DNA of 64,000 nucleotides from Pseudomonas sp. 31-12 (GCF_003151075.1 NZ_CP029482.1:4216001-4280000); one strand, 5' to 3'. Positions 33,496 to 42,646 are shown, counted from the first letter of the stretch. The notes: generated from the letters alone by a model not told the origin. Translations and numbers: made by a program.

Positions 33496-34530
33496 ATGAA
33501 AAGTCTTGTTCGCAGTGCCAGCCTCACCAACTACGCGGAAATTGCCCGCTCGTTGAACGTCGATCCCATGCAGCAGTTGCGTCTTGTCGGCCTTGACCCG
33601 CGCTGCTTGCTGCAACCGGACCTGAAAATTTCCATCGAAGCCGTAGCACAGTTGCTCGACAGCTCGGCGCGAGAGGCGGGCGTGGAAGATTTTGGCTTGC
33701 GCATGGCGGAAAGTCGCAAAGCCTCCAACCTCGGCCCCCTGGCGTTGTTATGGCGCGAACCAACCCTGCGCTCAGCCTTGAAGGCGCTCCAGCAATTCCT
33801 CCATCTGCACAATCAGGGGCTGGTGCTGGACATCGAGGAAAGCGGCGGTGTGGCGGTGCTACGGCTGGAACTGGTGTCGGTCAACCACTTGTTTGTACGC
33901 CAATCAGTAGAGCTGGCGGTAGCGGTGACCCACCGAATGCTCAAGGCTTTGCTCGGCAACCATTGGCATCCATCCGCGATCTGTTTCCGTCACTGCAACG
34001 CGCTGGACGATAGCCGGCATCAGCGTTTGTTCGGTACAACGGTACAGTTCAACTGCTTGATGGACGGCATCGTCTGCCGCACCAGCGATCTCGACCGCGC
34101 CCTGCCCAGTGCCGATCCGGAAATGGCCCGCTACGTACAACAGTACCTGAACAGCATTCGCGAAGATTCCCGAACAGCGTTGCTGGAGCAGGTGCATCAA
34201 ATGATCTGGATGCTGCTGCCGACTGGGCGCTGCTCGGTGGAACAGGTCGCCGCGCACTTGGGACGCGACAGACGGACGTTGCATCGACAGCTGACGCGAG
34301 AGGGTGAGACGTTTTCTTCGCTGCTGGATCAAGTCCGCAAGGAACTTGCATCACGTTACCTGGCAAATCCCCACCATCCTTTGAGCGAAATTGCCGCCGT
34401 TCTCGGTTTTTCCGAACTGAGCGCCTTCTCCCGCTGGTTCAGCCGACTGTTCGACTGCAGTCCATCATCCTGGAGAACCCAGCCCTCCCCGATCACCCCA
34501 AGAAAGTCGTCTCTTGGGTTATTCAATTAG
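33496..34530 (+). CDS. AraC-family transcriptional regulator 2 (paralogue of regulator 1)
   Basis: The 344-residue protein has the same two-domain layout as the regulator at 25.9-26.9 kb: an N-terminal sensing domain (shared KLL/QLLDSSA and FGLRMAxxR segments) and a C-terminal AraC helix-turn-helix (SVEQVAAHLGRDRRTLHRQL, LSEIAAVLGFSELSAFSRWF). Both proteins align over most of their length, so they arose by duplication. ATG 33496 matches the paralogue's start; ATG 33481 adds five residues. It probably controls the type-2 operators and marks the right end of the island. Confidence 0.9.
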   Translation: MKSLVRSASLTNYAEIARSLNVDPMQQLRLVGLDPRCLLQPDLKISIEAVAQLLDSSAREAGVEDFGLRMAESRKASNLGPLALLWREPTLRSALKALQQFLHLHNQGLVLDIEESGGVAVLRLELVSVNHLFVRQSVELAVAVTHRMLKALLGNHWHPSAICFRHCNALDDSRHQRLFGTTVQFNCLMDGIVCRTSDLDRALPSADPEMARYVQQYLNSIREDSRTALLEQVHQMIWMLLPTGRCSVEQVAAHLGRDRRTLHRQLTREGETFSSLLDQVRKELASRYLANPHHPLSEIAAVLGFSELSAFSRWFSRLFDCSPSSWRTQPSPITPRKSSLGLFN

Positions 34531-34654
34531 AGGCTGTCCCAATGGACAGCCCATATAAAGCAGAAGCTAGCGTGCGCCAGAACGCGATGGCTTCAGAATT
34601 ACCAAGACCAATCGGCCGATGCTCGAAACTAGCCAATTGCGACAGGCAGCAGTC

Positions 34655-34678
34655 GGCCGATTCTGTTGAAAAAGTCGG
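34655..34678 (+). repeat. 24-bp repeat, left arm of an inverted pair
   Basis: This stretch begins GGCCGATTCTGTTGAA and ends AAAGTCGG. It is the exact reverse complement of 36678-36701. The pair encloses a hypothetical gene and the transposase. A near-identical pair occurs at 42383-42406 and 42546-42569. Confidence 0.9.
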
Positions 34679-34781
34679 CGTGCGGATTCGGTCTCTTCTA
34701 CAGAGCCGATCCATAACGGCCGTTCCATCAGAGTTTCGGGCATCATAACGACCTTAAAAAACAGAACCTCGAACATGAATC

Positions 34782-35018
34782 ATGAATCATGAACTTTGGC
34801 AGGAACCTGATGGCTGTCAGACCTTTTGTCTAGCCGGTGCTCAAGGTGATGGTGCGCGTGCGCTTATGCATTCGGAAGCGAAGCTAGTTTGGGAGGTCGA
34901 GGCTGAAAGTCATTTCGAAGCGATGACCAAATATTATGCGCACATGCAGTGGGGCGAATACCTGACGGACTTTCCCTTACAAGACAAGACTTCCTACAGA
35001 AAACTGGGCTGGGAATGA
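34782..35018 (+). CDS. Conserved-looking hypothetical protein (78 aa)
   Basis: A 78-residue acidic, aromatic-rich protein (CQTFCLAGAQGDGARALM, YAHMQWGEYLTDFPLQD). No domain is named with certainty, though the overall look is that of a small soluble protein common in pseudomonads. Of three nearby ATGs, 34782 is in frame and longest. It lies between the left inverted-repeat arm and the transposase, so it is either a passenger or an old resident of the locus. Confidence 0.65.
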   Translation: MNHELWQEPDGCQTFCLAGAQGDGARALMHSEAKLVWEVEAESHFEAMTKYYAHMQWGEYLTDFPLQDKTSYRKLGWE

Positions 35019-35164
35019 CCAGTCAAGAGTCGGATAAAACTGCGGAGTCCTCTCTATCTGATAACCACTTGCCATGGTCTGCTTTGGGTCGACTTTGCTA
35101 AGAATGGCGCTCCTGTGTCGCCTACGGCAAAATCACTCCATCGGCCAGCGAGAGAGTACGCAGC

Positions 35165-36538
35165 ATGATGGGACAGTTATCGAGTGGGAAGGAGCGACGG
35201 TTTTACTCGTTCAACCTTGAAGATCACATCCCAGCCAATCACCTTCTGCGCAGCATTGATCGGTGTCTCGATCTGAGCGATCTGCGCCATTACCTCGCCG
35301 ATTTTTACAGCCCGATTGGGCGTCCGTCGATTGATCCAGAACTAATGATTTGCATGCTGATCGTGGGCTATTGCTACGGCATTCGCTCAGAGCGGCGGTT
35401 GTGCGAAGAGGCCCATTTGAACCTGGCGTATCGCTGGTTCTGCCGGTTGAGCCTTGAAGACGAAATCCCCAGCCACTCGATCTTCTCCAAAAATCGACAC
35501 GGCCGTTTTCGGGACATTGATCTGTTTCGCTGGTTGTTCAATGAAGTGCTGCGTCGCTGCATGGACGCCGGTCTGGTCAAGGGCGAAGGCTTTGCCGTGG
35601 ACGCCAGCATCATCAAAGCGGATGCGAGTCGGCAGCGCGGCGTACCGGGTGATGAACCGGTCAACTGGAGCGATCCGGCCCTGAGCACCCGCGCCGTGCG
35701 TGAGTACCTTGAAGGCCTCGATGAAGAGGCTTTGGCCGAAACGCTACCGAAGCGCCTGTCGCTGACGGATCCTCAAGCCCGCTGGACCGCTGCTCCAGGC
35801 GGCCCAGCTTTCTACGCTTACGCCACGAATTATCTGATCGATACCGAGCTCGGCGTGATCATGGATGTGGAACCCACACCGGCTCATCGAACCGCAGAAG
35901 TCGAGAGCACCAAGACGATGATCGATCGGGTCGAAGCGCAGTTCGACATCAAGCCGGAGCGCCTCATTGGCGACACCGCTTACGGTACCGCGCCGATGCT
36001 GGCCTGGATGGTGGAGGAAAAAGACATCGAACCGCATGTGCCGGTGTGGGACAAAACCGAGCGTAAGAACGACAGTTTTTCGAGCAACGATTTCCACTGG
36101 AATGAAGAGGCTGAGGAATACCGCTGCCCGGCCGGCAACCCATTGCGCAGCGAATGGCGAGCCTTCAAGAATGAGCGTTCACACGTCACCAAAGCCAACA
36201 CCATCATCTTCCGATCCCGGCAGATCGACTGCGCTACGTGTCCGATGAAAGCAAAGTGCTGCCCGAACACAGCGTTCCGCAAGATCGCTCGCAGCGTCCA
36301 TGAAGCCGCTCGCGATGTGGCTCGACGCATTGCAGCAACGCCGGCATATCAGCGCTCTCGCCACGAACGTAAAAAGGTCGAAATGTTGTTTGCCCACCTC
36401 AAGCGCATCCTGACATTGGATCGCCTGCGGCTAAGTGGCATGAGTGGCGCGACGGATGAATTCGCGCTGGCCGCTGCGGTGCAGAACCTGCGACGGTTGG
36501 CCAAATTTTCATCTCAAGGGCCACCAGTCACGGGATAG
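35165..36538 (+). mobile_element. IS1182-family transposase gene
   Basis: The 457-residue DDE transposase starts with the DUF772-type N-terminal domain (NHLLRSIDRCLDLSDLRHYL; GRPSIDPELMICMLIVGY) and has catalytic-core aspartates in FAVDASIIKADASR (about 143-156) and GDTAYGT (about 270-276), and a C-terminal zinc-finger-like CATCPMKAKCCP followed by RKKVEMLFAHLKRIL with the catalytic glutamate. It looks intact, so the element may be active. Its exact ends are not resolved; candidates are the inverted arms at 34655 and 36701. Confidence 0.92.
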
Positions 36539-36677
36539 GTGCGCCTGCACCAAGCAAAAAACCTCAAATTAACCTAATAACAGAGCAGCAAAGGTCACCG
36601 AAGGGCCGAAAAACCACTCAATGTGGTGAGTAGGTTCTCCGGTGGTGGTCGTGCCTGAGTTCAGGCCATTTGAAAAT

Positions 36678-36701
36678 CCGACTTTTTCAACAGAATCGGC
36701 C
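36678..36701 (-). repeat. 24-bp repeat, right arm of an inverted pair
   Basis: Exact reverse complement of 34655-34678. Outside it the match continues imperfectly (CTGCCCGTCGC here against CTGCCTGTCGC in the left arm's complement), so the related block is about 40 bp. Confidence 0.9.
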
Positions 36702-36959
36702 GATAGCTGCCCGTCGCGAAGGGCTGAAATCGGCCAGAACCGGACGGTCACTACGTGTCCCAACCGATACCGATAAGAGGCAATCCGCTAAACGCTCTTG
36801 AGAAACCTGCGCCATGCGTACTGGTTCGTATGTATCAATCGCCGTGGTGACGGTTTACGGGACTGCATCAGGCGTTTGACGTGTGTCAGGGTCTATACTA
36901 ATTTCGCCCTTTTAATCAGATCCACCCTTGATCACCGCACAGCCCACCAGGCAGAACAC

Positions 36960-37709
36960 GTGAAACATTCGACACTTACTGCCGCGCTGCTCTGCCTATT
37001 ACTTGGCACTCCCGTCAGGGCCGAGCAGTATCAGGTCGTTACTGAAGAGTGGGCGCCGTACAACTACCAGGAGAAAAATCAGCTCACCGGCATGGCCACG
37101 GAGATCGTTCGAGGCATAATGGCGCTGACCGGGGATGACTTTGAGGTGGTGCTGCTGCCCAGTATGCGAAGCGCCCGTGCATTGAAGACCCGGCCCAAGA
37201 CCATCATGTATTCACTATTCCGCACGGCAGAGCGCGAACCGTTATACAAGTGGGTCGGACCGATCGTGGAAGAGTCCATTCACCCCTATCAGTTAGCCAA
37301 TGCGCAGCAGCCGGTGAATTCCTTGGAGCAGCTACTGCACGCCCCAAAAATTACGACGAGACATGCCGGCCTGATACCCGAGACTCTGCAGTCGCGGGGC
37401 TTCAACAACCTCGAAAAAACTGCAACCGAGAGCCTGCAGCTCTATCGCATGCTGCTAGCCGGGCGCACCGATATCATCATAGGCGACACCGATGCGGGAG
37501 TGGCTTACTACAGCCGCCAGTTGAACATCGCCCCCGGCACGCTGCGGCAGATTCCCATCGAGCTCTATCGCTCATCGCTGTACATCGCCTTCAGCCGCGA
37601 CTGTGACGACGAACTGGTAGCCTCCTGGGCCCACGCCCTGGAGCAACTGCGCCACTCGGGCGAGCTGGAGCGCATCCAGGATCGATACAATCAACCCATC
37701 GGGCAATGA
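36960..37709 (+). CDS. Orphan periplasmic solute-binding protein (SBP_bac_3-like)
   Basis: The 249-residue protein starts at a GTG giving a signal peptide (HSTLTAALLCLLLGTPVRA/EQ). The mature part has the family-3 binding-protein pattern (VTEEWAPYNYQEKNQLTGMA; GRTDIIIGDTDAGVAYYSRQ; LEQLRHSGELERIQDRY). No permease or ATPase gene is adjacent, so it may serve another importer or act as a sensor-type protein. It sits in the repeat-rich accessory zone. Confidence 0.85.
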   Translation: MKHSTLTAALLCLLLGTPVRAEQYQVVTEEWAPYNYQEKNQLTGMATEIVRGIMALTGDDFEVVLLPSMRSARALKTRPKTIMYSLFRTAEREPLYKWVGPIVEESIHPYQLANAQQPVNSLEQLLHAPKITTRHAGLIPETLQSRGFNNLEKTATESLQLYRMLLAGRTDIIIGDTDAGVAYYSRQLNIAPGTLRQIPIELYRSSLYIAFSRDCDDELVASWAHALEQLRHSGELERIQDRYNQPIGQ

Positions 37710-38067
37710 AAGCGCGGAACCAGCGCAAGCCCGCTTCGCACTTATCCAGCCTTGCTCTCACTCAACGCGGAGGATAAGTCATGAACATTTTTGCAACATA
37801 CAGCTATCAGCCTTGGAACAAGGGAATGGCTTAACCCAGCCACGCCAAAGGAGCTTGCGGAACAGATGATGCTTCACCAAAGTGAGCAGTCAGAGGTGCT
37901 CGAGTGGTTCAGGTCGACACTGCCGTTGGGAACGCTCGGAACAACGGACCGGATCTGATCATTGCGAAGTAGCTTGGCCATAGTGGTACCCGCATGCTTG
38001 TCCAGCGCCCGCACATCCTAAGGACTGCTATCGGCCAAGAGCAGACGTTCGAACCTAAGGTAATGCG
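37710..38067. other. Gene-poor stretch with a possible coding remnant and a repeat copy
   Basis: A short open frame (about 37830-37958) reads PKELAEQMMLHQSEQSEVLE then WFRSTLPLGTLGTTD and ends at 37958. It has no start signal and may be a remnant. At 38024-38046 the sequence CTGCTATCGGCCAAGAGCAG belongs to the intergenic repeat family. Confidence 0.4.
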
Positions 38068-38547
38068 ATGAAGAGAAAAACAAGAATGACTGCACCTCTG
38101 ACCAGTAACGCAGCAACCCAGCCTGGGCCTGGCTGGACGTTTGACCCTGATCGCATGATCCGAATAGCCAATTGTCATTCGATCATCGAAGTACTTCGCC
38201 ACATCAAACACAGTGGGCCGGAATGGGCGCATCGTAATGTCCATATTTGCTTTCCCGGCCCATCAAATGCCTGGGCTCTGGTGTACCCGCTTCAGAATGC
38301 CAGTGCCCCGTACTTTGACTTCATGTATACCCACAAAGAGCATCCTCAGGAAGCGCTGTCCGCACTGCTAAGGAAGTATCCACAGTGTTCCGTCATCGAC
38401 TGGTCGCCCGGACGCTTGGCCTGCATCGAAGCTCAGGGGGTGGATGTTGAGACGCTCGCTGAAATTATCCGGGATCTAGCTGAAGCTGCTTGGGATGAGC
38501 ACATCACGTTCGTCGATGCTTCGTACGAGGAAATGGGTAAAGCGTGA
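38068..38547 (+). CDS. Hypothetical protein, possible orphan immunity-type
   Basis: A 159-residue soluble protein without recognised domain. Segments such as AHRNVHICFPGPSNAWALVY and DLAEAAWDEHITFVDASYEE suggest an alpha/beta fold. There is no signal peptide. It lies 118 bp before a MafI-like immunity protein and between repeat copies, so a role in toxin immunity is possible but only by context. Confidence 0.6.
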   Translation: MKRKTRMTAPLTSNAATQPGPGWTFDPDRMIRIANCHSIIEVLRHIKHSGPEWAHRNVHICFPGPSNAWALVYPLQNASAPYFDFMYTHKEHPQEALSALLRKYPQCSVIDWSPGRLACIEAQGVDVETLAEIIRDLAEAAWDEHITFVDASYEEMGKA

Positions 38548-38665
38548 CCCAAGAGCGGACAGTCGACCTTAGCTTCCCAAGCGCGTGCGCAAAGACCAGG
38601 TCTTGGGCAACAATCGACCAGACGGGAACGGAACGCAGGTCACCATAATCGAAGGAATGTTTGTT

Positions 38666-38965
38666 ATGAGCCACCTTAACAACGACTTGAGGGCCGATTT
38701 CGTTGAGGCACTTGAGGAAATCTCGACGCTGATGTCCATTGCATACGACCAGCTCGGCCCTGTACCGGAAGACCATGCATTAGCTCAGGCAGGTTTAGAG
38801 AATGGTGGTGAAATAGTTCTGGATTATGTCGATCACAACGAGGCTGGAGTAGCGTTCGAACACCTGCTTTACATGATTGACGAACCACCGCTCGTCGTTT
38901 CTGAAAAATGCATAAAAATTTTAGCTCGGATCGCAAAGTCCTTGAAGATGCCATTCACGAGGTGA
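38666..38965 (+). CDS. MafI-like immunity protein
   Basis: The 99-residue acidic helical protein contains DYVDHNEAGVAFEHLLYMID and EPPLVVSEKCIKILARIAKS, resembling MafI-family immunity proteins that neutralise polymorphic toxins. ATG 38666 has GAAGGA 9 nt upstream; an ATG at 38657 overlaps that site. No toxin gene is present nearby, so this is an orphan immunity gene, as often found in accessory islands. Confidence 0.6.
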   Translation: MSHLNNDLRADFVEALEEISTLMSIAYDQLGPVPEDHALAQAGLENGGEIVLDYVDHNEAGVAFEHLLYMIDEPPLVVSEKCIKILARIAKSLKMPFTR

Positions 38966-39062
38966 CAAAAATTTACCCACCTGAAGGTCAGCTTTGGGTC
39001 GATCTCTGCCGGTCATGGTTTCATTGGTAACTTCGTCAGCTGATCTCATGACTGAACCAATC

Positions 39063-39998
39063 TCAATTATTTTGGCTAGCGCCCCCATGCACCCATTTCA
39101 GGTCGCCCCCCAAGAGGTAACCTTCCACATTTTCTATGGAAAGGGCTTCGAACAGCACCTGCTCCAGGATGGCAAAAAAACATTTAATATGAGCCTGTTT
39201 CAATGCCTGAGGCCGGGTCACCAGATAGACTTCCATATCTGGAAGTTGGAGATCCGGGAACAACTCGATCAGGTCCTTCGCCAGAATACGGGGCAGTACT
39301 GCCACACCCATTCCTCGCCTCACCGATTCGAGCTGAACCGCGAACGAGTTCACGCTGATCTGCGCGCGTTCCAGACCCGCGGCCTTTGCCGCACGCATTT
39401 GCGGCAACATGTCCAGCGGAGGAAGCAAGGCAATATTGACCGCAGTGGCCGGAGTCACCCCTGGATACCGTTTCAGATAATCTGCATCGGCGAAGACACC
39501 GTAAGCGAGCCTGCCTAATGGTCGATAGATCAGCGACGGTTCGCCTAGATGAGCTGTGCGTACAGCAATGTCTGCCACGCCGCGGACGATCTTGTGAAAG
39601 TCGGCTGTTGCCATCAACTCCACCGAGCAACGCGGGTGAAGAGAGGTGAAGCGACTCGCAGCCTCCAGCACGCAAGACGAAAATCCCTCTCCTGCACTGA
39701 CCAGGACACTGCCAAATAGCTCTGTGTGTAGCCCGGATATGGCAGCAACGGTTTGACGCCTCAAGCCCGCCTCCGCCACTAAGGCAACTTCCACGAGGGA
39801 TTGGCCGCGCGAGGTCAACCAGCATCCTTCAACGCCCCGCTCGACGAGTAGCTCGCCCAGGGCTCTCTCAAGTTGGGTCAATCGGCGGGACACAGTAGAC
39901 GCCGCAATACCCAACATCTGGCCAGCTTGAAGAAAGCTGCCACGCCGCGAGACTGCCAACAACAGACGAAGATCGTCCCAATTTGCTTGCAACGCCAT
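39063..39998 (-). CDS. LysR-family transcriptional regulator
   Basis: The 311-residue protein has the N-terminal winged HTH (WDDLRLLLAVSRRGSFLQAG, QMLGIAASTVSRRLTQLERA) and a LysR substrate-binding domain (about 95-295). It is divergent from the NTF2-like/reductase/phosphatase operon; an inverted repeat lies in the 108-bp gap. It probably controls that operon in response to an unknown small molecule. Confidence 0.92.
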   Translation of the reverse strand: MALQANWDDLRLLLAVSRRGSFLQAGQMLGIAASTVSRRLTQLERALGELLVERGVEGCWLTSRGQSLVEVALVAEAGLRRQTVAAISGLHTELFGSVLVSAGEGFSSCVLEAASRFTSLHPRCSVELMATADFHKIVRGVADIAVRTAHLGEPSLIYRPLGRLAYGVFADADYLKRYPGVTPATAVNIALLPPLDMLPQMRAAKAAGLERAQISVNSFAVQLESVRRGMGVAVLPRILAKDLIELFPDLQLPDMEVYLVTRPQALKQAHIKCFFAILEQVLFEALSIENVEGYLLGGDLKWVHGGASQNN

Positions 39999-40017
39999 GC
40001 TTCATATCCTCCCTGGT

Positions 40018-40044
40018 CTGCATATGTGCAAATCCATTATGCAG
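40018..40044. promoter_or_regulatory. Inverted repeat in the LysR intergenic region
   Basis: CTGCATA (40018-40024) and TATGCAG (40038-40044) form a perfect 7-bp inverted repeat with a 13-bp centre. Dyads of this kind between a LysR gene and its divergent target are typical binding sites. Confidence 0.5.
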
Positions 40045-40106
40045 TAGTCGCTGTTTTTCGGGAGAGGCCTCAAAGGTATATCTACAAGCCCTCGAAGACG
40101 AATGGA

Positions 40107-40535
40107 ATGGACTGTATGACTACTGGCCCCAACGACTATGCGGAACGCGCCGCCAGTGCCTTCAATCGCCGTGATGTGGAGGCGATGCTTGCGCTGGTTT
40201 GCGAAGACTTCATCTACCTCGATAGCATGGGGATACAAACCGGTCGCGAAGCCACGCGCAAACGAGAGATCGCATTGCTCGAAGCGCTCCCCGATGCCCA
40301 AGTGATTTTCAGCCCATTCGCCGTCGGTAACGATCGTTTGGCGCTGACTGCCATCCTGACCGGCACATTCGCCGCACCCTTGGTGCTGCCAGGCCGGGTG
40401 ATTCCACCTCATGGACGCCATATTACCGCGTACTACGCCGCACACTTTACCTTCAGAGACGGGCTGGCCATCCGTGAAGAGGCCTTCTTCGACAGTGCGG
40501 TGCTGATGCCGTTAGCCTATCCAGCTGAGGGTTGA
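40107..40535 (+). CDS. SnoaL/NTF2-like protein
   Basis: The 142-residue protein has the cone-shaped NTF2 fold pattern: YAERAASAFNRRDVEAMLAL, VCEDFIYLDSMGIQTGREAT, and strands ending ITAYYAAHFTFRDGLAIREE. Such proteins are isomerases, cyclases or ligand binders. Start 40107 or 40116. It precedes the reductase gene by 3 bp, so they share an operon. Confidence 0.85.
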   Translation: MDCMTTGPNDYAERAASAFNRRDVEAMLALVCEDFIYLDSMGIQTGREATRKREIALLEALPDAQVIFSPFAVGNDRLALTAILTGTFAAPLVLPGRVIPPHGRHITAYYAAHFTFRDGLAIREEAFFDSAVLMPLAYPAEG

Positions 40536-40538
40536 GCC

Positions 40539-41627
40539 ATGCACAGCGCATTCGTTACTGGCGCAACCGGCTTGTTGGGCAACAACCTGGTGCGTGAATT
40601 GGTCGCTCGTGGCTACGCGGTCAAAGCGCTGGTCCGTTCAAGAGCCAAAGGTGAACAGCAGTTCAACAATTTGCCGGGGGTGGAACTGGTCGTTGGGGAC
40701 ATGGCCGATGTCGACGCATTTGCAGCGTCGCTGCAAGGCTGCGATACGGTGTTTCACACCGCGGCGTTCTTTCGCGACAACTACAAGGGCGGCAGCCACT
40801 GGAAGGAACTCGAAAAGATTAATGTGTCTGGTACGCGGCGCCTGCTAAACCAAGCCTACCGCGCCGGTATACGACGGTTCATCCATACGTCTTCCATTGC
40901 CGTGCTCGACAGCGCACCTGGCACGTCCATCGATGAGACATGTCTGCGGGCCGACGCCGATGCGGATGACTACTACCGTAGCAAGATTCTCGCCGACCGT
41001 GTCGTCTTGTCGTTCCTGGAGGGCCATCCCGAGATGCATGCCTGCATGGTCCTGCCTGGCTGGATGTGGGGGCCAGCCGACATGGGCCCCACCTCCTCAG
41101 GACAGTTGGTTAACGATCTCGTGCTCGGCAAACTGCCCGGACTGATCCCCGGTAGTTTCTCCGTTGTCGATGCCCGCGATGTGGCATTGGCGCAGATTGC
41201 CGCAGCCAAACATGGGCGGCGAGGTGAGCGCTATCTCGCGGCGGGCCGGCATATGACAATGCGTGAGCTGGCGCCTATGCTTGGACGTATAGCAGGCATC
41301 AAGACACCCGTTCGACAACTACCGCTCCCCTTTCTATACACGTTGGCGGCTGTGCAGGAGATGTATGCGCGTATTACCAGCAAGCCCATTCTGCTGAGCA
41401 TGGCCACGTTGCGCCTGTTGGTACGAGAGAAAGACCGCACCTGTTTCAACCACAGCAAGAGTGAACAAGAGCTTGGCCTGAGTTTCCGGCCACTAGAGCT
41501 GACAATCACCGACACGGTGGCGTGGTACCGCGATCACGATTGGTTTGAGAGTCAAACCTTAAGTTCCCGGAACCGCACTCCTTCCACATTGACCGCACAC
41601 CTGAACAAGGACGTAAACATACAGTGA
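40539..41627 (+). CDS. NAD(P)-dependent epimerase/dihydroflavonol reductase-like protein
   Basis: The 362-residue extended SDR has the Rossmann motif TGATGLLG (7-14), a HTSSIAVL strand (about 120-127) and a YYRSK catalytic pair (about 146-150). Proteins of this kind reduce or epimerise sugar nucleotides, ketones or flavonoid-like substrates. The last ~30 residues (SSRNRTPSTLTAHLNKD) are an unstructured tail. Its stop overlaps the GTG of the phosphatase gene. Confidence 0.9.
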   Translation: MHSAFVTGATGLLGNNLVRELVARGYAVKALVRSRAKGEQQFNNLPGVELVVGDMADVDAFAASLQGCDTVFHTAAFFRDNYKGGSHWKELEKINVSGTRRLLNQAYRAGIRRFIHTSSIAVLDSAPGTSIDETCLRADADADDYYRSKILADRVVLSFLEGHPEMHACMVLPGWMWGPADMGPTSSGQLVNDLVLGKLPGLIPGSFSVVDARDVALAQIAAAKHGRRGERYLAAGRHMTMRELAPMLGRIAGIKTPVRQLPLPFLYTLAAVQEMYARITSKPILLSMATLRLLVREKDRTCFNHSKSEQELGLSFRPLELTITDTVAWYRDHDWFESQTLSSRNRTPSTLTAHLNKDVNIQ

Positions 41628-42187
41628 ATAGGGAAATAATCCTGATGCGTCACGGCCAGCCAAAACTGGTCGCAACCGACAAAATGTCAGCGCTCGATAT
41701 GAAAGACTGGATCGAGCAATACAACCGGTCCGAAATTACCAACCAACCCGTCCCGGATGCCAGCATCCGGCTCGCCGCAACCGCCAAGGTGATTGTCTCA
41801 AGCAGCGCGCCTCGTGCGCTGACCTCCGTCCAGGCTCTTGGCCTGACGCCCGCCCTTGTCGACGCGCTTTTCTGTGAAGCGCAACTGCCTTATGGTCACT
41901 GGAAACTGCCACGGCTATCGCCGTTTACCTGGGCATTTATCCTTCGAGTCTTATGGTTGTGCGGTTACTCACGCAGCGTCGAATCCGCCGGAACTGCGAG
42001 GATGCGCGCCAGCACGGCAGCTCGACGACTTCAGTCCCTTGCCAACGAAGGACCGGTTCTGCTGCTCGGTCATGGCTTTATTAATCGAATGATCGCTAAA
42101 CAACTGGTGGCCGATGGATGGGTTCGCCAAAAACGTAACGGCAGCCAGTATTGGAGTGCGACGGTGTATCAATATAGCGGTGTTTAA
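41624..42187 (+). CDS. Histidine phosphatase-superfamily protein
   Basis: The 187-residue protein has the RHG motif at residues 9-11 (LMRHGQP) and the second catalytic histidine in LLLGHGFINR (about 147-156). The GTG start overlaps the upstream stop (GTGA). It is shorter than phosphoglycerate mutase and resembles SixA/broad phosphatases. Third gene of the LysR-linked operon. Confidence 0.88.
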   Translation: MNREIILMRHGQPKLVATDKMSALDMKDWIEQYNRSEITNQPVPDASIRLAATAKVIVSSSAPRALTSVQALGLTPALVDALFCEAQLPYGHWKLPRLSPFTWAFILRVLWLCGYSRSVESAGTARMRASTAARRLQSLANEGPVLLLGHGFINRMIAKQLVADGWVRQKRNGSQYWSATVYQYSGV

Positions 42188-42646
42188 AAGTGCCATCTGG
42201 CGCGGAGATTAAACGAAGGGAAAGTTCAGGTTGGTCGTTCATTTGTAGAGACCTCTTTGGGACGCGAAAACCACGTTTTTCTACTCGCTCGGCCCCGTAC
42301 AAAGGCGGGGGCTTGGAGTGTAGGTTGGCGATTTGTCTCGCTGGACAGATACCTATTGCTGCTGGTGGCGACAGGCAGAAAACGGCCGATACTGTTGAAA
42401 AAGTCGGTCTGCCCAAACTGCCTGATCATTGAGTGGTGAAAACGCCTTTTTTGCACGCTGCTACGTGAAATCCGAGTCCGGAAGCCCCTGCAAAAAGTAA
42501 AGTTCTCAATCTCGGACGCGTACTTTTCTGACGCGTAAACCATGGCCGACTTTTTCAACAGAATCGGCCAATAGCGGTCTATCGACAACCGCACACCCAG
42601 CATCGAGAATGATCTGGCTTTTAACCAACAACTCAAGGAAGAAACC
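42188..42646. other. Gene-free stretch holding a MITE-like element
   Basis: No credible gene. It contains an intergenic repeat copy (about 42359-42386) and the 187-bp inverted-repeat element at 42383-42569. Confidence 0.6.
42383..42569. mobile_element. MITE-like element, 187 bp, with 24-bp inverted ends
   Basis: The ends 42383-42406 and 42546-42569 are inverted copies differing at one position (GGCCGATA versus GGCCGATT at the outer edge, both ending AAAAAGTCGG inward). They equal the arms around the IS1182-like transposase at 34655-36701. The 139-bp interior has no gene, as expected for a non-autonomous derivative or an internally deleted copy. Confidence 0.65.

Noticed and set aside
35020..35164. 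Left inverted terminal repeat directly before the transposase start
   Set aside because: No sequence here pairs convincingly with the 36540-36660 region; the true IS ends were left unresolved.
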